Assembly: GCA_036000645.1 (NCBI GenBank)
Contig: DASYVA010000021.1
Coordinates: forward strand, 1-46,754
DNA from: Candidatus Methylomirabilis sp.
GTDB taxonomy: Bacteria; Methylomirabilota; Methylomirabilia; Methylomirabilales; JACPAU01
Length of the DNA stretch: 46,754 nt
Direction: 5' to 3'
Both the position numbers and the translations under genes were made by a program. Under the pieces are notes generated by a model that made no database searches, was not told where the DNA came from, and saw nothing but the letters and a program-made list of their open reading frames with translations. Shown one piece after another: positions 35,301 through 42,550 of the stretch. Within the stretch, counting starts at the first letter, position 1. The number at the start of each line of letters is the position of its first letter.

Positions 35301-35684
35301 CGCCCGCTGGAACCAGGGGTGCTGGTCCGACGTGTGGTTCAGCACCAGCTCGGTGACGACCCGGAGCCCCCGCCGGTGGGCCTCCCGCAGGAAGGCCTTG
35401 AAGTCCGCGAGCGTCCCGTAGGCCGGGTGGACGCTCGTGTAATCGGCGATGTCGTAGCCGTCGTCCTTCAGGGGGGAGGGATAGAAGGGGAGGAGCCAGA
35501 GCGCGGTGACCCCGAGGTCCTGGAGGTAGTCCAGCCGCTCGGCGAGTCCGCGGAAGTCCCCGATGCCGTCGCCGTCGCTGTCGGCGAAGGCCCGGACGTG
35601 CAGCTCGTAGAGGACCGCGTCCTTGTACCAGCCCGGGTCCGCGGCGCGCGGCCCGTCCTCCTGCCGGCCCCGCTCCCGCGTCAT
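32328..35684 (-). CDS. treS: Trehalose synthase - maltokinase fusion
   Basis: A 1118-residue two-enzyme protein. The N-terminal half is a GH13 trehalose/maltose mutase: [34 protein letters not shown] (Asp nucleophile), [12 protein letters not shown] (Glu) and [12 protein letters not shown] (Asp). The C-terminal half (from about residue 600) is a maltokinase (Pep2/Mak), with [12 protein letters not shown], the kinase loop [13 protein letters not shown] and the metal motif IIDFEGE. It should interconvert trehalose and maltose and phosphorylate maltose to maltose 1-phosphate. The ATG overlaps the ilvD stop as ATGA. Length and order match other fused TreS-Mak proteins. Confidence 0.95.
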   Translation of the reverse strand: MTRERGRQEDGPRAADPGWYKDAVLYELHVRAFADSDGDGIGDFRGLAERLDYLQDLGVTALWLLPFYPSPLKDDGYDIADYTSVHPAYGTLADFKAFLREAHRRGLRVVTELVLNHTSDQHPWFQRARRAPPGSSWRDFYVWSDTPEKYREARVIFKDFETSNWRWDPVAGAYYWHRFYPHQPDLNYANPEVQRAILQVVDFWLGMGVDGLRMDAVPYLHEQEGTTCENLPETHAFLKALRRHVDEKFGDRMLLGEANQWPEDAVAYFGTGDECHMAFHFPLMPRMFMAVRMEDRYPIIDILEQTPPIPETCQWALFLRNHDELTLEMVTDEERDYMYRVYAHDRQARINLGIRRRLLPLLAKDRKKFELMNALLFSLPGTPVIYYGDEIGMGDNIFLGDRNGVRTPMQWSADRNAGFSRANPQRLYLPVSIDPDYHYEVVNVETCQNNPHSPLWWMRRLIALRRRFRALGRGTLELLNPENRKVLAFIRRCEEERVLVLANLSRFTQYVELDLSGVEGMVPVEIFGRTEFPVIGKHPYFLTLGPHGFYWFMMKPQAVASVEVAAAAEAQVPTLPVAGGWESVFRREGKAALESILPAYMQSRRWFGGNAQGLKAAALVDAVPLPHAAVGAHITLVQVEYLEGDPETYLLLLAVASGEQADRVRAEAPHVVLARLTGRNGDGILYDALREGSVCEALLEAIGRHRRFRGAGGEIVAWPARAFRALRGPAESALAPSLLKADQSNSSVVYGDRLILKLFRRLDEGVNPDLEIGAFLTERAAFAHIAPVAGALEYRQGQGEPMTLAILQGFVPNQGDAWNYTLDALDQYFEHVAAHRTPAPEAAGGQQLPRTLFEEPLPPLAHELLGSYAEVARLLGQRTGELHVALASAPDDPSFAPEAVSPYYQRALYQSMRNLTGQVFRLLRRHAKDGPEALREDARKVLDLEGEALRRFRAVLERKLTAMRIRIHGDYHLGQVLYTGKDFVIIDFEGETARSLSERRIKRSPLRDVAGMLRSFHAAAYSALFAQVREAGRPEDLAVLEPWARLWTRWVSSAFLRAYRDAAAAGSFLPRAEEELAALLDAYVLEKAIAQLGTALAARPDRVLLPLKGILQYLEAGG

Positions 35685-37354
35685 CCGGTGACGGCCCCCT
35701 CCGAGGCGGAGGAGACCAGGCGGGCGTACTTGGCCATCACACCACTCCTGTAGCGGGGGGCGGGGGGCTTCCATTTGGCCAGCCGCTTCTTGATCTCGGC
35801 GGCGGGGAGTTCCACGTCCAGCCGCCGCCGGGCGATATCCAGGACGATGGTGTCGCCGGTCTTCAGCGCGGCGATGGGCCCCCCGTTCGCCGCCTCCGGC
35901 GCGACGTGGCCCACCATGAAGCCGTGGGTCGCCCCCGAGAAGCGCCCGTCCGTGATCAGGGCGACGGATTCCCCCAGGCCGGCCCCGTGCAGCGCCCCCG
36001 TCACGGCCAGCATCTCGCGCATCCCGGGGCCGCCCTTCGGCCCCTCGTAGCGGATCACGATCACGTCGCCGGCCTTGATCTTCCCCGCCTTGATCGCCGC
36101 GAACGCGTCCTCCTCCCGATCGAAGACGCGGGCCGGACCGCGATGGGTCATCCGCTCGTGCCCCGCGACCTTGGCGACGCATCCCTCCGGCGCCACGGTC
36201 CCCCGCAGGACCGCGAGCCCGCCGGTCGCCTTCAAGGGCTCGCCGAGGGGCCGGATCACCTGCTGCCCGGGGGTCTCCCGCGCCGCCCGCGCCTCCGCCC
36301 CGATGGTCCGCCCCGTGACGGTCATCTCGTCGGGCGCGAGCAGTCCCGCGTCCAGGAGGCGCTTGGCCACCACGGGCATCCCGCCCGCCTGGTACATCTC
36401 GGGCGCGGTGAAGCGACCCCACGGCTTGAGGTCCGCCAGCAGGGGGGTCTTCCGGGAGACGCGGTCGAAGTCATCAATGGACAGCTTGACCTCGGCCTCG
36501 CGGGCGAGGGCCAGCAGGTGCAGGACCGCATTGGTGGACCCGCCCGTCGCCAGCACCCCGGCGATCGCGTTCAGCAGGGCCTTCCGCGTGATGAGCCGGC
36601 GCGCCGTGACCCCCTTCCGGAGCAGCTCCATCACCAGCCGCCCGCAGTCGAAGGCGGCCTCGTCCTTCTTCGGGTCGGGGGCCGGGATCCCGTTGAGGCC
36701 CATGGGGGAGATGCCGAGCATCTCGAAGGCCGTCGCCATCGTGTTGGCCGTGAACTGGCCGCCGCAGGCTCCCTCCCCGGGACAGGCGTGGTTCTCGATG
36801 GCCCGCAACTCCTCCGCCGAGATTCGGCGCGCGTTGAAGGCCCCGACCGCCTCGAAGACGTCCTGGACGGTGAGACGGCGCCCCCGATACTCGCCGTAGA
36901 GGATGGAGCCGCTGTAGAGCATCAGGCCCGGAACGTCGAGCCGGATCAGGCCCATGACCGTCCCGGGGATGGTCTTGTCGCACCCGGAGATCGCCACCAC
37001 GGCGTCGAACAGGTGGCCGCGGGCAACCACCTCCACGGAGTCGGCGATCACCTCGCGGCTCACGAGCGAGGCCTTCATCCCTTCGGTCCCCATCGCGATG
37101 CCATCGGTGACGGCGATGGTGTTGTACTCGATCGGCGTTCCACCGGCGGCCCGAACCCCTTCCTTGACCCGCTCCGCGAGGCGCCGGTGGTTGGCGTTGC
37201 AGGGCGTGATACCGATCCAGCAGTGCGCGACCCCGATTAGCGGCTTCGCCAGGTCCTCGTCCTTGAAGCCGATCGCCTTGAAATAGGTCCGTGCCGGTGC
37301 GCGGTCAGGCCCCTCGAGGATCAAACGGCTCCGGTGCCTTCGCTGCGGGCTCAT
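35681..37354 (-). CDS. ilvD: Dihydroxy-acid dehydratase
   Basis: A 557-residue IlvD/EDD-family dehydratase of branched-chain amino acid synthesis, with a [2Fe-2S] or [4Fe-4S] cluster. Signatures are [19 protein letters not shown] (cluster Cys), [17 protein letters not shown] and [10 protein letters not shown]-like [14 protein letters not shown]. The N-terminal [19 protein letters not shown] block is also typical. The sequence reads as DHAD rather than 6-phosphogluconate dehydratase, but the family split is by alignment. The ATG follows GGAGGAGCGAGGG. It lies between a 71-aa hypothetical gene and treS, with 4-nt overlaps on both sides. Confidence 0.92.
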   Translation of the reverse strand: MSPQRRHRSRLILEGPDRAPARTYFKAIGFKDEDLAKPLIGVAHCWIGITPCNANHRRLAERVKEGVRAAGGTPIEYNTIAVTDGIAMGTEGMKASLVSREVIADSVEVVARGHLFDAVVAISGCDKTIPGTVMGLIRLDVPGLMLYSGSILYGEYRGRRLTVQDVFEAVGAFNARRISAEELRAIENHACPGEGACGGQFTANTMATAFEMLGISPMGLNGIPAPDPKKDEAAFDCGRLVMELLRKGVTARRLITRKALLNAIAGVLATGGSTNAVLHLLALAREAEVKLSIDDFDRVSRKTPLLADLKPWGRFTAPEMYQAGGMPVVAKRLLDAGLLAPDEMTVTGRTIGAEARAARETPGQQVIRPLGEPLKATGGLAVLRGTVAPEGCVAKVAGHERMTHRGPARVFDREEDAFAAIKAGKIKAGDVIVIRYEGPKGGPGMREMLAVTGALHGAGLGESVALITDGRFSGATHGFMVGHVAPEAANGGPIAALKTGDTIVLDIARRRLDVELPAAEIKKRLAKWKPPAPRYRSGVMAKYARLVSSASEGAVTG

Positions 37355-37566
37355 CCCTCGCTCCTCCCTGGTCCCTCCCGTCCGGGCTGCTGGGCCTTGA
37401 ACCACTCATGGATGGCGGCGTGGAGGGTGCTGATCTCTCCGGCCTCCAGCACGAGCCGCCACTCCTGGTCCCCGAGTTGCAAGGCGGCGGTCAGGGCGCC
37501 GGCCGTCACCCGCACGTCCCGCAGGCGCGCCACCGGTACCCTGCTCTCCTCCCCCTCGATACGCAT
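37351..37566 (-). CDS. Small hypothetical protein upstream of ilvD
   Basis: A 71-residue soluble protein ([20 protein letters not shown] start, EWFKAQQPG near the end). The ATG at 37566 has AAGGGAG about 12 nt ahead. Its stop overlaps the ilvD ATG as ATGA, so it is translationally coupled to ilvD. No family is recognised. A longer start 12 codons up has no ribosome site. The alternating charged/hydrophobic pattern suggests a small beta-alpha domain. Confidence 0.62.
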   Translation of the reverse strand: MRIEGEESRVPVARLRDVRVTAGALTAALQLGDQEWRLVLEAGEISTLHAAIHEWFKAQQPGREGPGRSEG

Positions 37567-37669
37567 GGCTCGGTGTCTCCCTTGGGGCTCGGTCCCGAGC
37601 ATCGGAAGGCGAGGCAGGGCGGGACCGGACCCCGGCGGGCCTCCTCCCCGCGCATTCCCCCCGCCCCGC

Positions 37670-38110
37670 TCACGCTCTGGCGCCGGGCCCTGCCCCGGCC
37701 GCCTTCTCCATCTCGGCCACCTTCTGGCGCAGGGCCTTCTCTGTATTCCAGCGCTCGCTGTCGTCCCGGAGGACGGCGAAGATCGCCTCGACGCGGCCGT
37801 CGGCGGCCTTGAGCAGGCCCACCGTGAACGCGATGGATAGCTGGCTCCCGTCTTTCCGGGTGGCCGGGACCCGGAGGACCTGCGTCCCGTACTGCGTCGT
37901 GCCGGTCCGCATCACCTCCTTGTAGCCGGCCCAGTGCCGGGTCCGGTGCCGGTCCGGCACGATCAGGTCCAGGGACTTGCCGACGGCCTCCGCGGCGGCG
38001 TACCCGAAGAGTCGCTCCGCCGCCGGGTTCCAGAGGGTGATCGTGCCGTCGGGATCGGCGACCACGATGGCGTCCGCCGCATGCTGGATGATCCGCTCGC
38101 TCAGCGTCAT
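37670..38110 (-). CDS. Stand-alone PAS domain protein
   Basis: A 146-residue protein with one PAS sensory domain: IIQHAADAIVVADPDGTITL, WNPAAERLFGYAAAEAVGKS, LDLIVPDRHR and the C-terminal strand block ending AIFAVLRDDSERW. A short helical tail with Glu/Lys (KALRQKVAEMEKA) follows. There is no kinase, cyclase or HTH output domain, so it must act on a partner. The ligand (heme, flavin or other) is not readable. The ATG overlaps the DinB-like gene stop as ATGA and is preceded by a GGGGGGACC ribosome site. Confidence 0.87.
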   Translation of the reverse strand: MTLSERIIQHAADAIVVADPDGTITLWNPAAERLFGYAAAEAVGKSLDLIVPDRHRTRHWAGYKEVMRTGTTQYGTQVLRVPATRKDGSQLSIAFTVGLLKAADGRVEAIFAVLRDDSERWNTEKALRQKVAEMEKAAGAGPGARA

Positions 38111-38706
38111 GGTCCCCCCGATCCCCCGGCTGCCCCGCTTCGACCCCGTGTCGCCCTCTGCCGAGCCCGCCGCCGCTCGCCCGCTCCCCCTCCGGGCTCG
38201 GCCCGCCGTCCCTTCCACCAGCGCCGCAGCCGCCGGAGGTGCTGTCCCTCGTGCGTCCAGGCGTACTCGGGGAGCCACGCGGTCACCGGATACCGGTGCG
38301 CCCGGTCGCGGAGGGACGCGGCGGGGAGCCGCCGCAGGCGCTCGACGAGGCGGCGGCGCACCCGGTGCAACCGACGGAGCACTCCCCCGAGGCCCAGGGA
38401 CCTCGCGACGGCCACCGCGCGCGCGTTGAACCGGTCCACCGCCTTGGGATCCCGATCGTAGAAGAAAATCCGCTCTCCCCGGCCCCGCGCGATCAAGGCG
38501 AACCGGCGGATCGCCTCCTCCTCCCAGGCGGCGAAGTGGGCGAGGACGTCCTTCACCGACCAGCGCCCCTGGGTGCGCGGGCGGAAGAGCTCGCTCTCCG
38601 GCAGGCGGGCGAGGAAGCGGAGGGTGGCCGCCCGCGACCGGGTCATCCGCCGGACCGCCTCCGCTCTCCAGGCGCGAAGCCGCGCGGGCCGGACGGTGCC
38701 GCTCAT
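38107..38706 (-). CDS. DinB-like four-helix-bundle protein (ClbS/DfsB type)
   Basis: A 199-residue protein of the DinB/DfsB superfamily. The recognisable block is GRWSVKDVLAHFAAWEEEAI with the first metal His, and a second His pair is in WTHEGQHLRRL. Such proteins include metal-dependent thiol transferases and the colibactin-resistance hydrolase ClbS; which applies is not known. The C-terminus is Arg-rich and low complexity. The ATG at 38706 follows AGGGGAAGCG. It is the first gene of a unit with the PAS gene. Confidence 0.8.
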   Translation of the reverse strand: MSGTVRPARLRAWRAEAVRRMTRSRAATLRFLARLPESELFRPRTQGRWSVKDVLAHFAAWEEEAIRRFALIARGRGERIFFYDRDPKAVDRFNARAVAVARSLGLGGVLRRLHRVRRRLVERLRRLPAASLRDRAHRYPVTAWLPEYAWTHEGQHLRRLRRWWKGRRAEPGGGAGERRRARQRATRGRSGAAGGSGGP

Positions 38707-38749
38707 CGCTTCCCCTGACGATCCATCGCCCCTTGCCCGCCCCCGTCCC

Positions 38750-38778
38750 ACCCTAAGCCGGGACACCCCCGGCGTCAA
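38750..38778 (-). promoter_or_regulatory. Sigma-70 promoter for the DinB-like - PAS unit
   Basis: Minus strand: TTGACG (38773-38778), 17 bp, TAGGGT (38750-38755). It lies about 45 nt before the ATG. Confidence 0.45.
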
Positions 38779-38893
38779 GCTGGAGGCGTTCAGCACGGAC
38801 CGGGGGATGGGTCTGCGGAGGGTCGAGACGGCGGGCTACGGGGCGACCACCGGGAATTCCATTACAGGGACCGAGCCCCCGTCTGCCGCCACA

Positions 38894-39076
38894 TCACGAT
38901 CTGCCCAGCGTGCGGAAGTAGAGCACAAACGCCACGGCCACCACCATCGCGACGCCGCTCCGGACGAGGGCCCAGAGCCCGCCTGGCTGGGCATTGCGCG
39001 CTTCCCACACTGCGTACCCGAAGAAAAAGACGATGGCGACGGCAATGAGAATCTTGTGGGCCGTGATGAGGGTCAC
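38894..39076 (-). CDS. Small two-span membrane protein (60 aa)
   Basis: The product has two hydrophobic segments, HKILIAVAIVFFFGYAVWE and SGVAMVVAVAFVLYFRTL, joined by a short loop with Pro-Gly-Gly. The GTG start follows GGAGGGGCACC. It lies 79 nt downstream of the desaturase gene on the same strand and may share its message. No family is recognised. Confidence 0.68.
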   Translation of the reverse strand: MTLITAHKILIAVAIVFFFGYAVWEARNAQPGGLWALVRSGVAMVVAVAFVLYFRTLGRS

Positions 39077-39155
39077 GGTGCCCCTCCGAGAGACCCCGGG
39101 GACCGAACCGAGGGCGCGTCCACCCCTCCCCGCCCGGAAGGGCCATCCGGGCCGG

Positions 39156-40025
39156 CTACGCGAGATCGGCGGCCGGGCGCTCGACGTCCCGCGCGAGGCC
39201 GAACGCCTCCAGCAACCGGATGACCAGGAAGGTGGGGTCCACCTCCCACCAGCGCAGGCCGTGCCGCGCGGATGTCGGGATGGCGTGGTGGTTGTTGTGC
39301 CACCCCTCCCCCCAGGTCAGCAGGGCAACCCACCACAGGTTCCGCGAATCGTCGAGCGTGGCGAAGCTCCGGTAGCCCCACCGGTGGCAGGCCGAGTTGA
39401 TCAACCAGGTGCAATGGTAGACCGCCACCAGTCGGACGAAGATCCCGTAGACCACGAAGGGCCATCCCCCCACCCCCCAGAGGAGGGCCGCCAGGGGGAG
39501 CTGCAACGCGAGCTGCCAGCGTTCCAGGAACCGGTAGAACGGATTCCCCCACAACTCGGGCGTGAAGCGCGCGCGTTCCTCAAGGCGCATCCGCTGCGGA
39601 AACAGCATCCAGAGCATGTGCCCCCAGAGGAAGCTCTCCTTGGGGCTGTGGGGGTCCCTCTGCTCGTCGGAGTGCCCGTGGTGGATGCGGTGATCCGCCA
39701 CCCAGGTGATGGGCCCCCCCTGCAAGCTCAGCACGCCGAACACCGCGAGGAGGTATTCGAGCCACCTGGGCGTCCGGAAGCTCCGGTGAGTGAGCAAGCG
39801 ATGGTACCCCAGGCAGATCCCCCATCCCCCGAGCACGTAGTGCAGAAGCGCCGCCACGCCGAGGGCGGGCCAGGAGAAGGTGACGGGGGCCCACAGGGCC
39901 CCCAGATGAATGGCCACAAAGACGACGAGCGTCGGCACGGACAGGGGGCCACGCGTCGCGGACGGCACCGCTGCCCCGGGGGGATGGAGGATTGACGCGG
40001 CATTCGCAGCCTCTCGTGCTGTCAC
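39156..40025 (-). CDS. Acyl-CoA/acyl-lipid delta-9 desaturase
   Basis: A 289-residue integral-membrane di-iron desaturase. The three histidine boxes are present: HRLLTHRSF, ADHRIHHGHSD and EGWHNNHH. Four hydrophobic spans are spaced as in the SCD/DesC group. It introduces a cis double bond into long acyl chains in the inner membrane. The GTG at 40025 overlaps the upstream methyltransferase stop as GTGA, so the pair is translationally coupled. The longer open frame upstream is inside the methyltransferase gene and is not coding. Confidence 0.94.
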   Translation of the reverse strand: MTAREAANAASILHPPGAAVPSATRGPLSVPTLVVFVAIHLGALWAPVTFSWPALGVAALLHYVLGGWGICLGYHRLLTHRSFRTPRWLEYLLAVFGVLSLQGGPITWVADHRIHHGHSDEQRDPHSPKESFLWGHMLWMLFPQRMRLEERARFTPELWGNPFYRFLERWQLALQLPLAALLWGVGGWPFVVYGIFVRLVAVYHCTWLINSACHRWGYRSFATLDDSRNLWWVALLTWGEGWHNNHHAIPTSARHGLRWWEVDPTFLVIRLLEAFGLARDVERPAADLA

Positions 40026-41179
40026 AGGCTTCCCTCCTCTCGCGCGGCCAGCGGCCGCTCCACGATCAGGCGATAGGCCTGCAAACGATCGCTCAGGAAG
40101 GCGTGGGCGGACCCCCACAGGTAGAGCCGGAACGTGCGGTAGAGCCGCTCGCCCCAACGCCGGATCACCTCTCCGCAGACCCGCTCGAGATTTTCCGCCC
40201 AGGCCTTGCACGTGAGGTAATAGCTGTGGCGATCGTTGTGGACGGCCTGCAGGGCGAAGGGGGTCTCGGCCAGGGCCGCCAGGAAGTCGTGCAGGCAGAG
40301 GAACGAATGGTTGCCCGGGTAGATATACCGCGAGATGAAGGTGCTGGTTTCGTACTTCCTGCGGACGGCCGAGGCGTCCAGGTACACCCGCCCCCCGGGC
40401 TTCAGCAACCGGTGGAATTGCCCCAGGGCGGCCCGGTAATCGGGCAGGTGTTCCATGACGCCCAGCACCACGATGGCGTCGTAGGGCTCCGCCGACCGGT
40501 ACGCGAGAACGTTCTCGCAGATGGCGCGGCACGGCAGGTGTAACCGCTCGATCAGGTCCGTCAGGAACCGGAGGGATTCGTTGGAGATCGTGAGGGACGT
40601 GACCTGGATCCCCCGCCGTCCCGCGTGCTCGGTGAACCCCCCCCACCCGCCCCCCACGTCCAGCACCCGCTGGCCGGGCGTGAGGCGGCACGCGTCGAGG
40701 GCGAAGTCGAGCTTGCGCCGCTGCGCCGTCTCGAGCGGCTCGTCGTCGTGCGCGAACAGCGCATGGGAGTAGATGCGGCTCGGGTCCATGAAGAGGAGGT
40801 GGAAGTCCCCCTCCACATCGTAGTGCTGCGCGATCGCCCGGGAATCGGTCCGGAGCTGACCAAAAATCAGGGGACTCACCCGGCGCCAGACCCTATGGAG
40901 CGGGTGCGGGTCGGTGAGGGCCTCCCGCAGCCCAATGAGCTGGAGCATGTCGCCGGTGATGTCGAGGAACCCCGCCACGTAGGCCTCGCAGAACGCCAGC
41001 TCGTCCAGGCGGCTCAAGGCCGCCCACCCCCGGGGATCCTGGATGGCGATCTGGAGGACCGGCTCCCCCTCCCCGAACCGGTAGCTCCGCCCATCCAAGC
41101 CCTTTAGGGCGAAGGGGATCCGTGCCTCGGCAGAGATCCGCTCCTGAAGTATCTGGATCAGGCGGTGGGGGCTCATCAT
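40022..41179 (-). CDS. Cyclopropane-fatty-acid synthase family methyltransferase
   Basis: A 385-residue SAM-dependent enzyme of the CFA/CMAS group. The SAM motif is RVLDVGGGWGGF, and the second motif is VLGVMEHLPDY with the Glu-His pair. The motif that in CMAS holds the bicarbonate-binding Cys (YSC) reads YSHALF here, with His for Cys. A DFHLLFMDPSRIYSH block precedes it. It may cyclopropanate or methylate unsaturated acyl chains, possibly the desaturase product. Two ATGs in a row start the gene, after GGGGGAGGG. An extended -10 element (TGA-TATGGT) lies about 70 nt upstream. Confidence 0.88.
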   Translation of the reverse strand: MMSPHRLIQILQERISAEARIPFALKGLDGRSYRFGEGEPVLQIAIQDPRGWAALSRLDELAFCEAYVAGFLDITGDMLQLIGLREALTDPHPLHRVWRRVSPLIFGQLRTDSRAIAQHYDVEGDFHLLFMDPSRIYSHALFAHDDEPLETAQRRKLDFALDACRLTPGQRVLDVGGGWGGFTEHAGRRGIQVTSLTISNESLRFLTDLIERLHLPCRAICENVLAYRSAEPYDAIVVLGVMEHLPDYRAALGQFHRLLKPGGRVYLDASAVRRKYETSTFISRYIYPGNHSFLCLHDFLAALAETPFALQAVHNDRHSYYLTCKAWAENLERVCGEVIRRWGERLYRTFRLYLWGSAHAFLSDRLQAYRLIVERPLAAREEGSL

Positions 41180-41382
41180 TGTGCCGGACCCTCCCCCTTG
41201 GAGGCCTCGGAATGGGGCACAAACGCTGTCACCATATCATTTTCCATGGCGGGCGTCACGCAAAATGGCCCTGCCTCTGGAGGTCCTTTTTGGGGGAACA
41301 TATGACGGGGCATGAACAGGAATTCCCCTACGCCTGGTGGGGTGGAGGGGGGACGACGGGCAGGCGAGGGGAACCGGAGCGG

Positions 41383-41799
41383 CTACGGCCCGGGCAAGGC
41401 TGCGACCAGGGATCTGAGGAAGTCGGCCGTGATGGGCTTGACCTCGCTGCCTTCGTAGTACCCCCACTGGAACTCCTTCTTCAGGCTGTCCCAGAGGATC
41501 ACCTTCCACCGCTGCCCCCACGAGGTGCCGACCGCGCCAATGCCCCGGTAGGGCGGCCCGCCCATCGCCGGGTCATACTTGGCTCGCTCGAACCATTCCA
41601 GCTCGATCTGGAGCCACCGATCCCCGAGGGCGAGCCGGAAGGTCTGCGCCCGGTCATCGGACGGGGCCTCTGGCGTCAGCGAGACGGCTCGCTGGGGATG
41701 TGCCGCCCGCAGCTTCTCCACCTCTTCCCGCAGCGTGGCATGGATGGTGCGGACGCCGGCCATGGGAGAGCCCTTCGGGGGTAGAGACGGTTCAGGCAT
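41383..41799 (-). CDS. Hypothetical 138-aa protein
   Basis: No family is recognised. The product is soluble with a helical N-terminus (TLREEVEKLRAAHPQRAVSL) and a beta-rich middle with many aromatics (DRWLQIELEWFERAKYDPAM, GQRWKVILWDSLKKEFQWGY). It ends in a helix and VAALPGP. I chose the ATG at 41799 because it follows GGAGGGC at good spacing. An ATG at 41823 would lie close to or before the predicted transcription start (promoter 41827-41855). Confidence 0.65.
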   Translation of the reverse strand: MPEPSLPPKGSPMAGVRTIHATLREEVEKLRAAHPQRAVSLTPEAPSDDRAQTFRLALGDRWLQIELEWFERAKYDPAMGGPPYRGIGAVGTSWGQRWKVILWDSLKKEFQWGYYEGSEVKPITADFLRSLVAALPGP

Positions 41800-41826
41800 G
41801 CACGCCCTCCGCTGCCGGTTCATTCA

Positions 41827-41855
41827 TACATACTGGAACCCATCCCGCCGGTCAA
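41827..41855 (-). promoter_or_regulatory. Sigma-70 promoter for the hypothetical gene at 41799
   Basis: Minus strand: TTGACC (41850-41855), 17 bp, TATGTA (41827-41832). The gap to the divergent dioxygenase gene (41800-41974) also holds a possible plus-strand promoter, listed separately. Confidence 0.45.
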
Positions 41856-41925
41856 TGAGGGGCCCGGCCGGGCCGGGCGCGTCCGCAGCGGAAGAGGGGG
41901 AGCTCCCGATTTCGTCTCAGGCGAT

Positions 41926-41954
41926 TTGCCTCAACAGCCGTCGTCGATTAGACT
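41926..41954 (+). promoter_or_regulatory. Possible promoter of the intradiol dioxygenase gene
   Basis: Plus strand: TTGCCT (41926-41931), 17 bp, TAGACT (41949-41954). Both hexamers are 4/6 matches, and the start would be about 15 nt before the ATG. Confidence 0.35.
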
Positions 41955-41974
41955 CTGGGCACAGGAGGAGCGGT

Positions 41975-42439
41975 ATGGGACGCTCGAGGCTGGCGATGGC
42001 CCTGGTGCTTGCGGTGGGGATGTGGGGACCCGCGGGGATGGGCGCCCTCGCTCAGGGGTCCTGCGCGCCGACCCGGCCCGACTCCGAGGGGCCCTTCTAC
42101 AAGCCGGGGGCCCCGGAGCGGGCCCAGACCGGCCGCGGTCTGGCGGTCCGGGGGACCGTGCGCTCGGCCGGAAGCTGCGCCCCGATCCCCCGCGCCCGCA
42201 TCGAGCGCTGGCAGGCCAACCCCGAGGGAGCCTATGACGACGCGCACCGCGCTGCGATGAACACCGACGGCGCCGGGGAGTACCGCTTTGAGACCAACCT
42301 CCCCAGACGCTACTTCGGACGGCCCCCCCACATCCACTTCAAGGTCTCCGCGGCGGGTCACCGCCCCCTGACGACCCAGCTTTACCTCACGCCGGGCCAG
42401 ACCGAGGTCACCTTCGATCTCGTCCTGGTCGCCGAGTAG
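41975..42439 (+). CDS. Secreted intradiol ring-cleavage dioxygenase
   Basis: A 154-residue Fe(III) dioxygenase of the catechol/protocatechuate intradiol fold. A Sec signal peptide (LAMALVLAVGMWGPAG) ends near ALAQG. The iron ligands Y103, Y113, H119 and H121 are all present in GEYRFETNLP and RRYFGRPPHIHF. The protein is much shorter than cytoplasmic catechol dioxygenases and resembles the single-domain secreted form. The substrate is a dihydroxyaromatic, not further assignable. The ATG follows AGGAGGAGCGGT. It stands alone on the plus strand. Confidence 0.88.
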   Translation: MGRSRLAMALVLAVGMWGPAGMGALAQGSCAPTRPDSEGPFYKPGAPERAQTGRGLAVRGTVRSAGSCAPIPRARIERWQANPEGAYDDAHRAAMNTDGAGEYRFETNLPRRYFGRPPHIHFKVSAAGHRPLTTQLYLTPGQTEVTFDLVLVAE

Positions 42440-42470
42440 TCCGAGCCCCCCTCCCACCCCCAAAAAAGCT

Positions 42471-42502
42471 ACGCGGGGTGGGCTTCCGGCCCCACCCCGC
42501 GT
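42471..42502 (-). terminator. Intrinsic terminator of the malate synthase gene
   Basis: A 12-bp perfect stem, ACGCGGGGTGGG / CCCACCCCGCGT, with an 8-nt loop is followed on the minus strand by AGCTTTTTT. It lies about 50 nt past the malate synthase stop. It could also slow transcripts from the convergent dioxygenase gene. Confidence 0.88.
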
Positions 42503-42550
42503 CGGGCACGATCCACTGAGCACCTCACTGAACCGAAGCCGCCCCCAGGC

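Noticed and set aside
32091-35753. 1220-codon plus-strand open frame
   Set aside because: Antisense to treS-maltokinase, which has all catalytic motifs; its composition (Gly, Arg, Pro, His) is that of a shadow.
35685-36422. N-terminal extension of treS into ilvD
   Set aside because: Out-of-frame reading of the ilvD gene; the ATGA at 35684 and GH13 start agree with the shorter protein.
40026-40691. N-terminal extension of the desaturase
   Set aside because: It lies inside the methyltransferase gene in another frame; the GTGA overlap marks the true start.
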